From Flavobacterium oreochromis (GTDB lineage Bacteria; Bacteroidota; Bacteroidia; Flavobacteriales; Flavobacteriaceae), in NCBI RefSeq assembly GCF_019565455.1, contig NZ_CP067377.1, positions 248,001 through 312,000 of the forward strand: a stretch of DNA of 64,000 nucleotides, given 5' to 3'. This document shows positions 8,923 to 18,627 of the stretch, one piece after another. How positions within the stretch are numbered: the stretch's first letter is position 1; each line of letters opens with the position of its first letter. The position numbers were made by a program, and so were the translations under genes. The notes under the pieces were generated by a model. The model searched no databases and was not told where the DNA came from. It worked only from the letters and a program-made list of their open reading frames with translations.

Positions 8923-11839
8923 TTATTTCAACGCATTATACAAAATCTCTACAGGATGTTGTGCTTCCCTTCCTGTGCCATCTGCAATTTGATGACGGCA
9001 ACTAGTTCCTGAAGCAGAAATAATAGTTTCCTTTGCTTCTTGACGAATTGTAGGAAATAAGACTAATTCTCCTATATTCATTGAAATTTCATAATGTTCT
9101 TTTTCATACCCAAACGACCCTGCCATACCACAACAACCACTTGGTATATTAAGTACTGTATAATTTCTAGGTAATGACAAAATCTGTTTTAATGGCACTA
9201 ATGATGAAAGTGCTTTTTGAAAACAATGTCCGTGCATCCTTACACGTTCTTCTTTATCTGTAAAACTATTAGAAGTAATTTTTCCTTTTTCAATTTCTTG
9301 TGCTAAAAATTCTTCCATCAAAAAAGTACGTTTAGCTATTTGTTTTGCTTTATTTTTTAATTCTCCACGACATAAATCAGGATATTCGTCTCTAAATGTA
9401 AGAATGGCAGATGGTTCTATTCCTACTAAAACAGCATCTTTTGGCAAGAACTGAAATACTTTTTCTACATTTTTCTCTGCAATTTCTCTAGCTATCTTTA
9501 TCATTCCTTTTGAGAGATAGGTTCTACCACTCATTCCTATTGATGGAACTAGAACCTTATACCCTAATTTATTTAATAGTTTAACAGCTGTTTGTCCTAT
9601 AGTTACATCAAAATAATTTAAAAACTCATCACTATACAAATAAATTTCTCCATTATTAAAGTTTCCTTCTTGATTAAATTTAGCGATCCATTTTTCAAAG
9701 GTTATCTTATTCATTTCAGGAAGAGAACGTTCTGTTGCAAATCCTGTTGCCTTTTTAACTAGTGTTCCTAAAATTCCTTTTGTTGACAAGTTATACAAAA
9801 AAGGCATATTTTCAAATAATTTATTTACTCGAGGTGTATGTCCTATTAATTTGGAACGAAATTTTACTCCATTTGCATCGTAATAGTGCTGTAAAGCTTC
9901 TGCTTTTAATTTAGCCATATCTACATTAGAAGGGCATTCCGATTTACAACCTTTACAGCTTAGGCAGAGATCTAAAACATCTAGTATTTCGTCATGATTA
10001 AATGGGTTTATTTGATTAGAATGTGTGATTGTTTCACGTAAAATATTAGCTCTTGCTCTTGTTGTATGTTTTTCATTACGAGTAGCCATATAACTAGGAC
10101 ACATAGTCCCTCCACTTTTCTCTGTTTTACGACAATCACCAGAACCATTACACATTTCAGCTGAACGTACAAATCCATTTAAATCTGAAAAATCAAAATA
10201 AGTTTCAGGCATAGGGGTTACTTGTCCTGCTTGATAACGAAGTGATGTATCCATAGGAGGTGTATTTACAATCTTCCCTGGATTAAAAACATTCCATGGA
10301 TCCCATGTATTTTTTACTTGAATAAACATTTGATAAATTTCTTCTCCTAACATAAATGGAATAAATTCACCTCGCAAACGACCATCCCCATGTTCTCCAC
10401 TTAAGGATCCTTTGTATTTTTTCACCAAATGAGCTATATCTGTTGCAATCGTTCGAAACATAGCTGTTCCTTCTGATGTTTTTAAATCGATAATAGGACG
10501 CAAATGTAATTCACCTGTAGCTGCATGTGCATAATGTACACAATAAAGACTCCTACGTTCTAGTGTTTTATTAAATTCTTCTATAAAATCAGGTAAGTCT
10601 TCTACTGCTACTGCTGTATCTTCAATTACAGCAACCGCTTTAGCATCACCAGGAATATTAGATAAAAGTCCTAGACCTGCCTTACGAAGATTCCACACTT
10701 TATTGGTATCTTCTCCATAAACAATTGGGAAATGATACCCTAAGCCAGCCGCACGCATTTGTGCTTCCATTTTTTGAGCAACTTCTTCAATTTCTTCCAC
10801 CGTATCACGAAGAAACTCTACTACTAAAATGGCTTTTGGATCCCCTTGAACAAAGAAACGATTTTTACTCTGTTCTATATTTTCTTTTGTACAATCTAAA
10901 ATATAATGATCAATTAATTCGACGCTGTCTGGCTGATATTGCAGTGCAATTAAATTAGCTTTTAAAGACTCATTGATACTATTACAATGTACGCAAACTA
11001 AACCCGCTTTAGGTTTTAATGCGTCTACTAAATTTAATTTAATTTCAGTTGAAAAGAACAAAGTTCCTTCTGAACCTGCAATCAATTTACAGAAATTAAA
11101 TTTTTCTTGAAAATCACCAAAAGGTGCTGTATCGGCTAACAAATCTAAAGCATAACCTGTATTACGTCTTGGAATTGTTTTTTTTGGGTAATTGGCATTA
11201 AATAGTTCTTGATTTGCAGGATTAGAAAGTATTTCTTTAGCTTGCAGGTAAATTTTTGCTCTAATTCGCTTACTACATTTTTACCTTGACATTTAGCCTC
11301 AAACTCATCATTGGTTAATTCGCCAAAAGTAACTTCATTTCCATCAGCCAAAAAGCCTTTGATTTCTAATAAATGTTCTCTAGTTGACCCATATACTACT
11401 GAACGAGCCCCACAGGCATTATTACCGACCATCCCTCCAATCATACAACGATTACTAGTAGAGGTTTCTGGACCAAAAAACAAACCATATTTTTTTAGAT
11501 GTAAATTAAGTTCGTCTCGAATAACTCCTGGTTGCACCCAAGTCGATTTCTCTTCTTTATTAACACTTAGTATCGAGGTAAATTTTTGTGATATATCTAC
11601 AACAATACCTTGCCCGACAACTTGGCCTGCTAAAGAAGTTCCTGCTGCACGTGGTATAACGCTTAATTGGTTCGTACGAGCAAAATCAATTATCTTTTTA
11701 TGTCTTCTTTTGATTCTGGCACTGCAACGGCCATAGGCATTTCACGATAAGCGCTGGCATCTGTAGCATACAGCGTACGCATGGTTTTATCATGATATAA
11801 TTTTCCTTGTAATGATTGTGCTAAAACATCTAATTTCAT
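8923..11839 (-). CDS. YdiJ-like FAD-linked oxidase with Fe-S domain (two frameshifts)
   Basis: About 973 residues after repair, start ATG at 11839 (MKLDVLAQSL). N-terminal FAD-binding type 4 domain (PRAAGTSLAGQVVG, MIGGMVGNNACGARS), FAD-linked oxidase C-terminal domain (SGEHGDGRLRGEF), then two Fe-S cysteine clusters (CNGSGDC...MCPS and CLSCKGCKSECP) and a GlpC-like CCG region (SGCCGMAGSFGYE). The first cluster has the spacing of E. coli YdiJ. The family oxidises D-2-hydroxyacids; D-2-hydroxyglutarate is the best guess because SerA lies immediately upstream and a DUF1338 enzyme nearby. Breaks: T-runs 11695-11699 and 11253-11257, each repaired by one base. D-lactate is the main alternative substrate. 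Confidence 0.8.
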
Positions 11840-11897
11840 GTTCACTTTTTAATCCTTTTTAAACAGAATTTTTAATTTTTCTCTATTTCTAAAATGA

Positions 11898-13790
11898 TTA
11901 ATACAAAATTCTATAGCGTATTGTATTGGGAATCATTTTTAATTGTTTTTCTAAATCTGGATCGTAAAAACTATCTATATCAGTAATTACATAACCTATT
12001 TGTTCATTTGTTTTTAAATATTGCCCTAAAATATTACAATTTGCATTGGATAATATTGTATTAATTTGAGCTAATATTCCTTTCACATTTTCATGTATGT
12101 GCATTACTCGATGGGCATTATCAAATTCAGGCAATTGAATCTCTGGAAGGTTAACACTTCCAAAAGTAGTACCTGTATTAATATATTGTATAATTTTTCC
12201 AGACACGTAATGTCCTATATCATGCTGTGCTTCTTCAGTACTTCCTCCTATATGAGGTGTTAAAATAACATTATGTCTACCTCGTAAAGCTGAAACAAAA
12301 ATCTCATCATTATTTTTAGGCTCATACGGAAATACGTCTATAGCTGTCCCTTTTATTTTACCATTATCTAAATTAGTAATTAGGGCATCCATATCCACTA
12401 TATGTCCACGGGACAAATTTAAGAAGACTACTCCATTTTTCATCAAATTAAATTCGTTTGCAGCAATCAATTGTTGATTATTTTCCCTCCCATCAACATG
12501 CAAAGAAATAACATCTGCTAGAGCTAATAATTCTTGTAAGGATGCGCATTTTTTAGCATTCCCTAAAGCTAGTTTATCTACTACATCATAAAAATACACT
12601 TGCATTCCTAATGCCTCGGCTAGGATAGAAAGTTGCGAGCCAATACTACCATAACCTACGATACCTAGTTTTTTTCCTCTAATTTCTACACTCCCATTGG
12701 CTGATTTATCCCAAATACCCTGGTGCATTTTTTGACTTTTTTCAAACGTAGCTCGCATTAACATAATCATTTCACCTATAGCTAATTCTACTACTGAACG
12801 TGTATTACTATAAGGAGCATTAAAAACGGCTATTCCTTTTTGACTACAGACTTGTAGGTCTACTTGATTTGTACCTATGCAGAAGGTGCCAATTGCATGT
12901 AATTTATTAGCATTTTTTAATACTTGCTCAGTAACTATTGTTTTAGATCGAATTCCTAATATAGACACGTCCTTTATCTGTTCAGACAGTTCTTCTTCTG
13001 ATAACGAGCCTTTTAAACTAGTTACTTGATAACCTTCTTTTTCAAATTGAGCAACTGCATCTGGATGAATATTTTCTAAAAGTAGAACTTGTATTCTGTT
13101 TTTAGGGTATGATACAGATGCTTTATAAGATAAGTCATATAAAATTTCGTCTAATGATGGTGCTATTTTTTCTGCTAAATCTAAAACAACTTGTCGACGT
13201 ACATTTTCTGTAAACGCATAAAACTTTGAAACAACGCCATATTGTAAAGTTTGATAATCTGTATAACCATCACCAATCATGATAACTTCTCCTTCAAAAT
13301 TTAAAGATTGTATTTTTAGGGCTTTTCCTTTATTTTCACACAATTCATCTTTTTGATCAAATCCTACTATATTTCCCTGATGATCAAACTCAAATGTATT
13401 TGCTAGTACATTTTGAGGTTTTATACCAAACTCTTGAACAATGGGCACTATGATTTCTTTAAATCCATTTGAGATTATATATACTTCTTCTTTATGAAGT
13501 TTAAAAAAATTTTTATTACGAATAACAGATGTTGATATTTTACCTTTTAGTTCTTTAATTAATTCTTCTAAATGGTCTCGATGTGCTTGTAACAATTGAA
13601 TTCTTTTAAATAAAGATTCTTTAAGGGTAATTTTTCCTTCCATACCAAGATTTGTAATTTCTTGTATAGCAGATAAGATTTTTTGTGCTGCATTAGTTTT
13701 TCCATGCACAATGACTGACAATTCATCTAAGGCTTCTACCTGAATGAAAGTGCTATCAAAATCAAAAATAAATGTTTTCGTTGTGTTCAT
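11898..13790 (-). CDS. serA: SerB-SerA fusion: HAD phosphatase plus D-3-phosphoglycerate dehydrogenase
   Basis: 630 residues, intact. Residues ~1-220 are a HAD phosphatase of the phosphoserine phosphatase type (DFDST at 10-14 with the two catalytic Asp; MIGDGYTDYQ near 172). Residues ~230-545 are a D-isomer 2-hydroxyacid dehydrogenase with Rossmann loop GYGSIGSQL, SRGHIVDMDAL and the catalytic His in TPHIGGSTEEAQ. A C-terminal ACT domain (~555-630) likely senses serine. It thus carries two of the three serine-synthesis activities; the aminotransferase SerC is not here. SerA enzymes can also reduce 2-oxoglutarate to D-2-hydroxyglutarate, which fits the dehydrogenase gene directly downstream. 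Confidence 0.9.
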   Translation of the reverse strand: MNTTKTFIFDFDSTFIQVEALDELSVIVHGKTNAAQKILSAIQEITNLGMEGKITLKESLFKRIQLLQAHRDHLEELIKELKGKISTSVIRNKNFFKLHKEEVYIISNGFKEIIVPIVQEFGIKPQNVLANTFEFDHQGNIVGFDQKDELCENKGKALKIQSLNFEGEVIMIGDGYTDYQTLQYGVVSKFYAFTENVRRQVVLDLAEKIAPSLDEILYDLSYKASVSYPKNRIQVLLLENIHPDAVAQFEKEGYQVTSLKGSLSEEELSEQIKDVSILGIRSKTIVTEQVLKNANKLHAIGTFCIGTNQVDLQVCSQKGIAVFNAPYSNTRSVVELAIGEMIMLMRATFEKSQKMHQGIWDKSANGSVEIRGKKLGIVGYGSIGSQLSILAEALGMQVYFYDVVDKLALGNAKKCASLQELLALADVISLHVDGRENNQQLIAANEFNLMKNGVVFLNLSRGHIVDMDALITNLDNGKIKGTAIDVFPYEPKNNDEIFVSALRGRHNVILTPHIGGSTEEAQHDIGHYVSGKIIQYINTGTTFGSVNLPEIQLPEFDNAHRVMHIHENVKGILAQINTILSNANCNILGQYLKTNEQIGYVITDIDSFYDPDLEKQLKMIPNTIRYRILY

Positions 13791-13860
13791 GCTACAATAG
13801 ATTGGATAGACTTAAATAATTTTGGAAAATAAATTTAGTTTATCAAATTGAAAAACTGAT

Positions 13861-15234
13861 CTATTCGCTATTTTTTTTCAAAAGTAAAATTAAGGACTCT
13901 AACGACTTAAAATTAAAATTTAACAATGAATCATTTATCGCTAGGTATTGTTTAAGATTTTTAGCCGCTTGTTCTTTATCAGAAGACAAACGCAAGCCTC
14001 TTGACTTATTTTTATCTTTTATAAAAAAACAAAATTGGTTTTTTGCTATAATATATTTTTTATTTTCAAATAGGATTTCTCTGAATTCAAAAGTTTCCTT
14101 TTTATCATCTAAAACACTTTCTAATGACTCTATTTTTTCTAAAACATCTGAATTTTCAACACCAAAAGCAATATAATCTCGGATTGCAAAATAATTATCT
14201 AAAGTTATTCTCATACCATTATACCCATGAATTATAAGATCTGCTATATCATTTTGATATGATTTAAAGAAAAAATTATCCTTACCTTCTTTAAAATTTA
14301 AACTATTGCTGAGTTCATGTATAGTTTTAAAACTTCCCACTCCTTTATGATTATCGTATATTGCAAAAAAAACATCATCATTTCTTTCATTAATTTTTAA
14401 AATTGATGCAGCGTTTTTATCAAAATAATCTAAATCGGCAATTTTTTTTATATCATGCTCTAGCTTATAACCTTCTGCTATGGCTTTTTCTGCTAAGAAT
14501 TGATAAATTTTATCTGTTGACAAGTCATCATAAATAAACGTCTTTCCGTTTCTTAAAATTAATCTATCCCATTGAAACGCATCTGATAGCAAAGGATCTC
14601 TAAAGTTTGATTCTTTATCATTTATGTCTAACTGACAATAAGCAGCTATATAATTATCATCTAAATCATATAAAATATTTTTGATAAAGGATATTTTTCC
14701 TTGACTAAAAGAAAACGATGAAGGAATTGTTTGAAAACGTCCTATAGGCAGACCCTTAAAATACAAATCTTTTCCTTTTATTTTTATATCTTGTCGATTG
14801 AATTCACCCTTAACTTCATCACTAATAAGTGGTTCTGAAGAATCTGTTCTTAGTTGTAAATTAACTGAATTAATATTATCTGGATAAACTCCGTTTTCGT
14901 CTAAAATTTTTCTTTCATAGAGTGCTTTTAATAATTCTTTAGATCTACTAAAAGAGGTTTCCAGGGTATTAATTTTAGTAAAACTAGTAAAATTTGCATT
15001 GGTCAATTCAATATCAATCTGATTAGATTCTTTACAGTTTCTACAATTAACTACTTTAGCCCTCATTAAAAGGTTTTCATTCAAATCAAAAAGTTCATAT
15101 TTAGTTCTATAACTTACTTCTTTTAGAATTGCTACTTTTTTACCTTGAATTGAGACAAAATGATTTTCTATTTTTATATCTTGGGCGTAAGAGGTAAAAA
15201 ACGAAAAAAAGTATAATAACCATTTTTTTTTCAT
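13861..15234 (-). CDS. Hypothetical exported protein
   Basis: 457 residues from the ATG at 15234, which gives a good signal peptide (MKKWLLYFFSFFTSYAQ type with an extra Lys); earlier in-frame codons run into the upstream terminator. The body is rich in Lys, Asp and Asn without clear repeats. A C-R-N-C pair (VVNCRNCKES) lies near residue 65. No family recognised. The secretion signal suggests a periplasmic or surface protein. It sits between SerB-SerA and DUF1338 on the same strand, with terminators on the upstream side, so it is probably transcribed alone or with SerB-SerA. Confidence 0.65.
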   Translation of the reverse strand: MKKKWLLYFFSFFTSYAQDIKIENHFVSIQGKKVAILKEVSYRTKYELFDLNENLLMRAKVVNCRNCKESNQIDIELTNANFTSFTKINTLETSFSRSKELLKALYERKILDENGVYPDNINSVNLQLRTDSSEPLISDEVKGEFNRQDIKIKGKDLYFKGLPIGRFQTIPSSFSFSQGKISFIKNILYDLDDNYIAAYCQLDINDKESNFRDPLLSDAFQWDRLILRNGKTFIYDDLSTDKIYQFLAEKAIAEGYKLEHDIKKIADLDYFDKNAASILKINERNDDVFFAIYDNHKGVGSFKTIHELSNSLNFKEGKDNFFFKSYQNDIADLIIHGYNGMRITLDNYFAIRDYIAFGVENSDVLEKIESLESVLDDKKETFEFREILFENKKYIIAKNQFCFFIKDKNKSRGLRLSSDKEQAAKNLKQYLAINDSLLNFNFKSLESLILLLKKNSE

Positions 15235-15251
15235 AAACTCATAAAACAAAA

Positions 15252-15281
15252 AGAGTTCTCTTATTTTCACAAGAGAACTCT
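15252..15281 (-). terminator. Strong terminator after the DUF1338 gene
   Basis: Perfect 11-bp stem (15252-15262 with 15271-15281) with an eight-base loop, followed on the minus strand by TTTTTG. It lies just downstream of the gene ending at 15304. Confidence 0.85.
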
Positions 15282-15303
15282 GCATTAATTTTTATTATAA
15301 AAC

Positions 15304-16122
15304 TTACTTTGTTTCATTTTGAAGTTTTACATCTGTACTTTCAAAAATTTTATCTGCTGAAGCCGCAATAAATCCTGAATATAATTCTCCGTTAGCCATT
15401 GGATAACGTAAGGCAAATTCATAATAACAAGAAGGTATTTCTTTTGCTCCTTCATTAAAATTTACAGTATACAAATCTGCTAATGTACTTGACTGTTCTA
15501 ACAATTCTGCTGGAGTTCCTTTAATTTCACCACCTGAAGCGTTTAATTTCCATCCATTATCTTTTAAAAATTGATTTAAAGACTGTAATGTTGGGAATTT
15601 TGTTAGTGCATTTACATTAATTGTAAAGTGATTAGCACGGAAACCATAAATATACATCCAAGCAGCGTATTCTGACTCTTCTAATAAAGTAGAATAAGTA
15701 GCATAAGACGAGTTATTCCAAACAGCACCGCTTAAAATCAAATCTTCTTTTTCAAATACAGACTGATCACAAGCGTCTAAAGTTTCTTTTACCGTTTTTT
15801 GTAAAGACTCCGAACACTTAGCTAATTCTAATTGTGAGATAAAAACACGTGGAGCACTTTTATCTGTAGTATGTTCGTAGTGTTTAGCAAATAATTTTTT
15901 TGACTCAAAAACATACTCACCTTTTGGTTCATAACCTGCTTTTAAAAATGGTTTTTCTAAAACTGAAATATCAACTCGCTTATCATCATATGTACGAATA
16001 GCAATATGATCATTACCAATCACTTCTCCCTCAGTAGCTAATAATGTGTGAATTTTTTCAGCAGATGGAGTAATAGCGATGTATTGCTCCCATAATTTTG
16101 ACAATAATTGATCTTTATCCAT
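15304..16122 (-). CDS. DUF1338 protein, 2-oxoadipate dioxygenase/decarboxylase family
   Basis: 272 residues from ATG 16122 (MDKDQLLSKLWEQY). The DUF1338 family includes HglS, a Fe(II) enzyme with a VOC-like fold that converts 2-oxoadipate to D-2-hydroxyglutarate in lysine breakdown. The expected two-His-one-Glu metal site is visible: H39 in NDHIAIRTY, a His in ANHFTINVNAL (about 170) and a Glu in YYEFALRY (about 245). The protein is shorter than Pseudomonas HglS (~460), as is usual in Bacteroidota, so the substrate is inferred, not proven. It is divergent from an Lrp/AsnC regulator and has its own promoter and terminator. Confidence 0.8.
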   Translation of the reverse strand: MDKDQLLSKLWEQYIAITPSAEKIHTLLATEGEVIGNDHIAIRTYDDKRVDISVLEKPFLKAGYEPKGEYVFESKKLFAKHYEHTTDKSAPRVFISQLELAKCSESLQKTVKETLDACDQSVFEKEDLILSGAVWNNSSYATYSTLLEESEYAAWMYIYGFRANHFTINVNALTKFPTLQSLNQFLKDNGWKLNASGGEIKGTPAELLEQSSTLADLYTVNFNEGAKEIPSCYYEFALRYPMANGELYSGFIAASADKIFESTDVKLQNETK

Positions 16123-16149
16123 AGTGTTGTTTTCTTTTTTAATGTGACA

Positions 16150-16181
16150 CAAAATTAGTGTATTTATAAGTATATTTACAA
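16150..16181 (-). promoter_or_regulatory. Promoter of the DUF1338 gene
   Basis: Minus-strand TTG (16181-16179), a 21-base spacer and TAATTTTG (16157-16150) match the Bacteroidota consensus, 28 bases upstream of the ATG. It lies in the divergent region shared with the Lrp/AsnC gene. Confidence 0.65.
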
Positions 16182-16328
16182 CATGAAAGTAAATTTATTA
16201 AAATTTGACTTTTATAGAGACAAAACAATATCAATTTAACATTTTAAAAAGAATATAAAAGAACCAAAAAATCAATATTTTTATTTTTTACATTTTCAGG
16301 GATATAGCAATTTTTAAAAATTTTTAAA

Positions 16329-16799
16329 ATGGCAAAAGGATTGAACAAAATAATAGATTATATCAATAAAAAAATTATTCAAAAACTTAGTTTAGATGGT
16401 CGTTTTGCTTATTCTGAATTAGCTAAAGAATTAAATATATCAAATTCATTAGTTCATCAACGAATTAAGAAAATGCAAGAAGCGGGTATAATAAAAGGTT
16501 TTTCTATTAAGCTTGATGCAAAAGCTATGGGATATGAAACAATTACTTATACAGGCATTGCTACTAAAGAAGCTCGTTATTCTTATTCAATTGCGGAAAA
16601 ACTAAAAGAAATTCCAGAAGTAGTAGAATGTCATTTTGTATCAGGGAAATATGCTTTATTCTTAAAAATTGTAGCCACAAATAATGAGGAATTTAGAAAA
16701 ATTTTATACGAAAAAATTCACGTTATAGAAGGTGTTGGAAGTACTGATTCGTTTATTTCTTTTGGATCTGCTTTTGAAAAAGAGATGCCTATACTGTAA
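16329..16799 (+). CDS. Lrp/AsnC family transcriptional regulator
   Basis: 156 residues. N-terminal winged helix-turn-helix (IIQKLSLDGRFAYSELAKELNISNSLVHQRIKKM in pieces at ~15-50) with the family's 'GII.GF' hinge (AGIIKGFSIKLD). A C-terminal RAM/ligand-binding domain contains EVVECHFVSGKYALFLKI. Such regulators respond to amino acids. Transcribed divergently from the DUF1338 enzyme across a ~206-bp gap, so it probably controls that gene, possibly in response to lysine or an intermediate. Confidence 0.9.
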   Translation: MAKGLNKIIDYINKKIIQKLSLDGRFAYSELAKELNISNSLVHQRIKKMQEAGIIKGFSIKLDAKAMGYETITYTGIATKEARYSYSIAEKLKEIPEVVECHFVSGKYALFLKIVATNNEEFRKILYEKIHVIEGVGSTDSFISFGSAFEKEMPIL

Positions 16800-16852
16800 T
16801 TATTTGTGAATATTTTTTATATATTTGATTACCAAACTATAAAAAAAGGGAT

Positions 16853-17329
16853 ATGCACATTAACGTTTTATCTATTATTGTAGCTTCATTAGTAACCTTG
16901 TTAACAGGCTTTATTTGGTACAATCCAAAAATATTTGGTACTATTTGGATGCTAGAAGCGGGAATAACGGAAGAGAAAATGAAAAAAGGGAATATGATAA
17001 AAATATTTAGTTTAACTCTTTTTTATTCATTTCTTTTATCGTTCATAATTGCCCCTGCTGTAAACCACGAAATCGGTGCTATGCAAGCAGCTGGAGGAAA
17101 TGCAAATGACGCAGCATTAATTGATTTTTTAAAAATACATCATGGCAGATTTTTATCGTTTAAACATGGTGCTTTACATGGGAGTATGCTTGGTATTTTT
17201 TTCGCCTTACCAATCATTGCCATTAATAGTTTATTTGAACAAAAATCATGGAAATACATTGCTATCAATGCTGGTTATTGGATTCTATCATTAGGTATTA
17301 TGGGAGCTATAATTTGCGGATGGCAATAA
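16853..17329 (+). CDS. DUF1761 family membrane protein
   Basis: 158 residues, four predicted membrane segments (about 5-23, 48-68, 112-130, 135-155). The start contains the DUF1761 hallmark GFIWYNPKIFGTIWM and the mid part FLKIHHGRFLSFKHGALHG. Function of the family is unknown. It follows the Lrp gene by 53 bp on the same strand and ends in a clear terminator. Confidence 0.8.
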   Translation: MHINVLSIIVASLVTLLTGFIWYNPKIFGTIWMLEAGITEEKMKKGNMIKIFSLTLFYSFLLSFIIAPAVNHEIGAMQAAGGNANDAALIDFLKIHHGRFLSFKHGALHGSMLGIFFALPIIAINSLFEQKSWKYIAINAGYWILSLGIMGAIICGWQ

Positions 17330-17355
17330 AAAACATTAACATTTATTTATAAAAC

Positions 17356-17387
17356 AATCGCCTTATATTTAAGGCGATTATTTTTTT
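17356..17387 (+). terminator. Terminator after DUF1761 gene
   Basis: Perfect 10-bp stem AATCGCCTTA/TAAGGCGATT (17356-17365, 17370-17379) with a four-base loop and a T-rich tail. Confidence 0.85.
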
Positions 17388-17390
17388 ATT

Positions 17391-18538
17391 TTGGAATCAA
17401 TTACATTTACTATACACCAAACAATCAAAGAGCTTCCTGCTACATGGAATATGATAGCTAAGGATAATGCTTTTTTACAAACATCTTATTTATCAGTTTT
17501 AGCAGATTCTTCTCCGATTAACATGCAATGTTTTTATATTGCTATTTATGAAAATAATCAACATATAGGAGTAGCTTTAGCTCAATATATTGAATCAGAA
17601 AAGTTATCTTCTTTTGGCGATCGTGACAAATGTCTTAGAGTTTATACTAGAAATTTCTTATTACGTCATTTTGCTTCTAATGTATTATTCATTGGCAATA
17701 ACATGATTACGGGGCAAAATGGGTATGCGTTTTGCAAAAAAATGGATTTTTCATCTATTAGCCAGATTCTTCAAGAATGTGCTAATGATTTAATTAATGA
17801 TTTTAAAAAACAAAAAATCAACATACATATTGTTACTTTTAAAGATTTTTATGAAGATTGCAGTGAGGAATTAAAAAAACATTATTTCAAAAACATTTTT
17901 GAATTTAATATTCAACCCAATATGATTTTTGAATTAAATTCAGCATGGAGAACAAAAGAAGATTATATAGCTGCTTTTTCAAAAAAATATCGAGACCAAT
18001 ACAAACGTTCTCGCAAAAAATTGAATGAAATTGTAACGCAGGAATTATCATTAGAAGAGATTAAAATACATGAAAAGAGAATTTATGAACTCTACTTCTA
18101 TGTAGCTAAAAATGCTCCTTTCAATACTTTTTTCTTATCAAAACATCATTTTTCTACTTTTAAAAAGAATGTGGTGATCGATTTAAGTTGACAGGTTATT
18201 TTTTAAATAATAGATTAGTTGGTTTTCACACTCTTCTTTTAAATGGTGAACTATTAGAGACTTATTTCTTAGGCTATGATGAACAGATACAAAAAGATAA
18301 TATGTTATATCTAAATATGTTATATAACATGACTGAATTTGGTATTGAAAATAAATTCAAAAAAATCATATTCGGCCGAACAGCTTTAGAAATTAAAAGT
18401 TCTATAGGGGCAAAACCTGTTGTAATGTCTGGTTTTATTTATCATAGGAACAAATTCATCAATAAATATATCCATAAAATTTTTACTGGTTTAGAACCTA
18501 CTGTAATATGGAAGGAAAGACATCCGTTTAAATCGTGA
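17391..18538 (+). CDS. FemAB/GNAT-like acyltransferase (frameshift)
   Basis: About 383 residues after repair. The fold looks like the GNAT-superfamily 'peptidogalycan biosynthesis'/FemAB-like proteins: early 'ELPATWN...FLQTSYLSVL', a basic SKKYRDQYKRSRKKL in the middle, then YFLNNRLVGFHTLLLNGELLETYFLGYD and NMLYNMTEFGI typical of the acyl-transfer domain. The frame breaks in the A5 run 18162-18166; one added A gives FKKECGDRFKLTGYF. The start is uncertain: TTG at 17391 keeps the conserved N-terminus, while the first ATG (17451) would cut it. Substrate unknown. Confidence 0.65.
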
Positions 18539-18621
18539 TCAGTGATCAAATTTTAAATAACAGATTTAAATTGAATTTTATTTTATCAATAATCTAAATA
18601 CCTAAAATAATCACTGATCAC
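18535..18621. repeat. 12-bp inverted repeat with 63-bp spacer
   Basis: GTGATCAGTGAT at 18535-18546 and its exact reverse complement at 18610-18621, lying between the convergent acyltransferase and ABC-F genes. It could serve as a weak terminator or be a small dispersed repeat. Confidence 0.4.
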
Positions 18622-18627
18622 TAAAAA

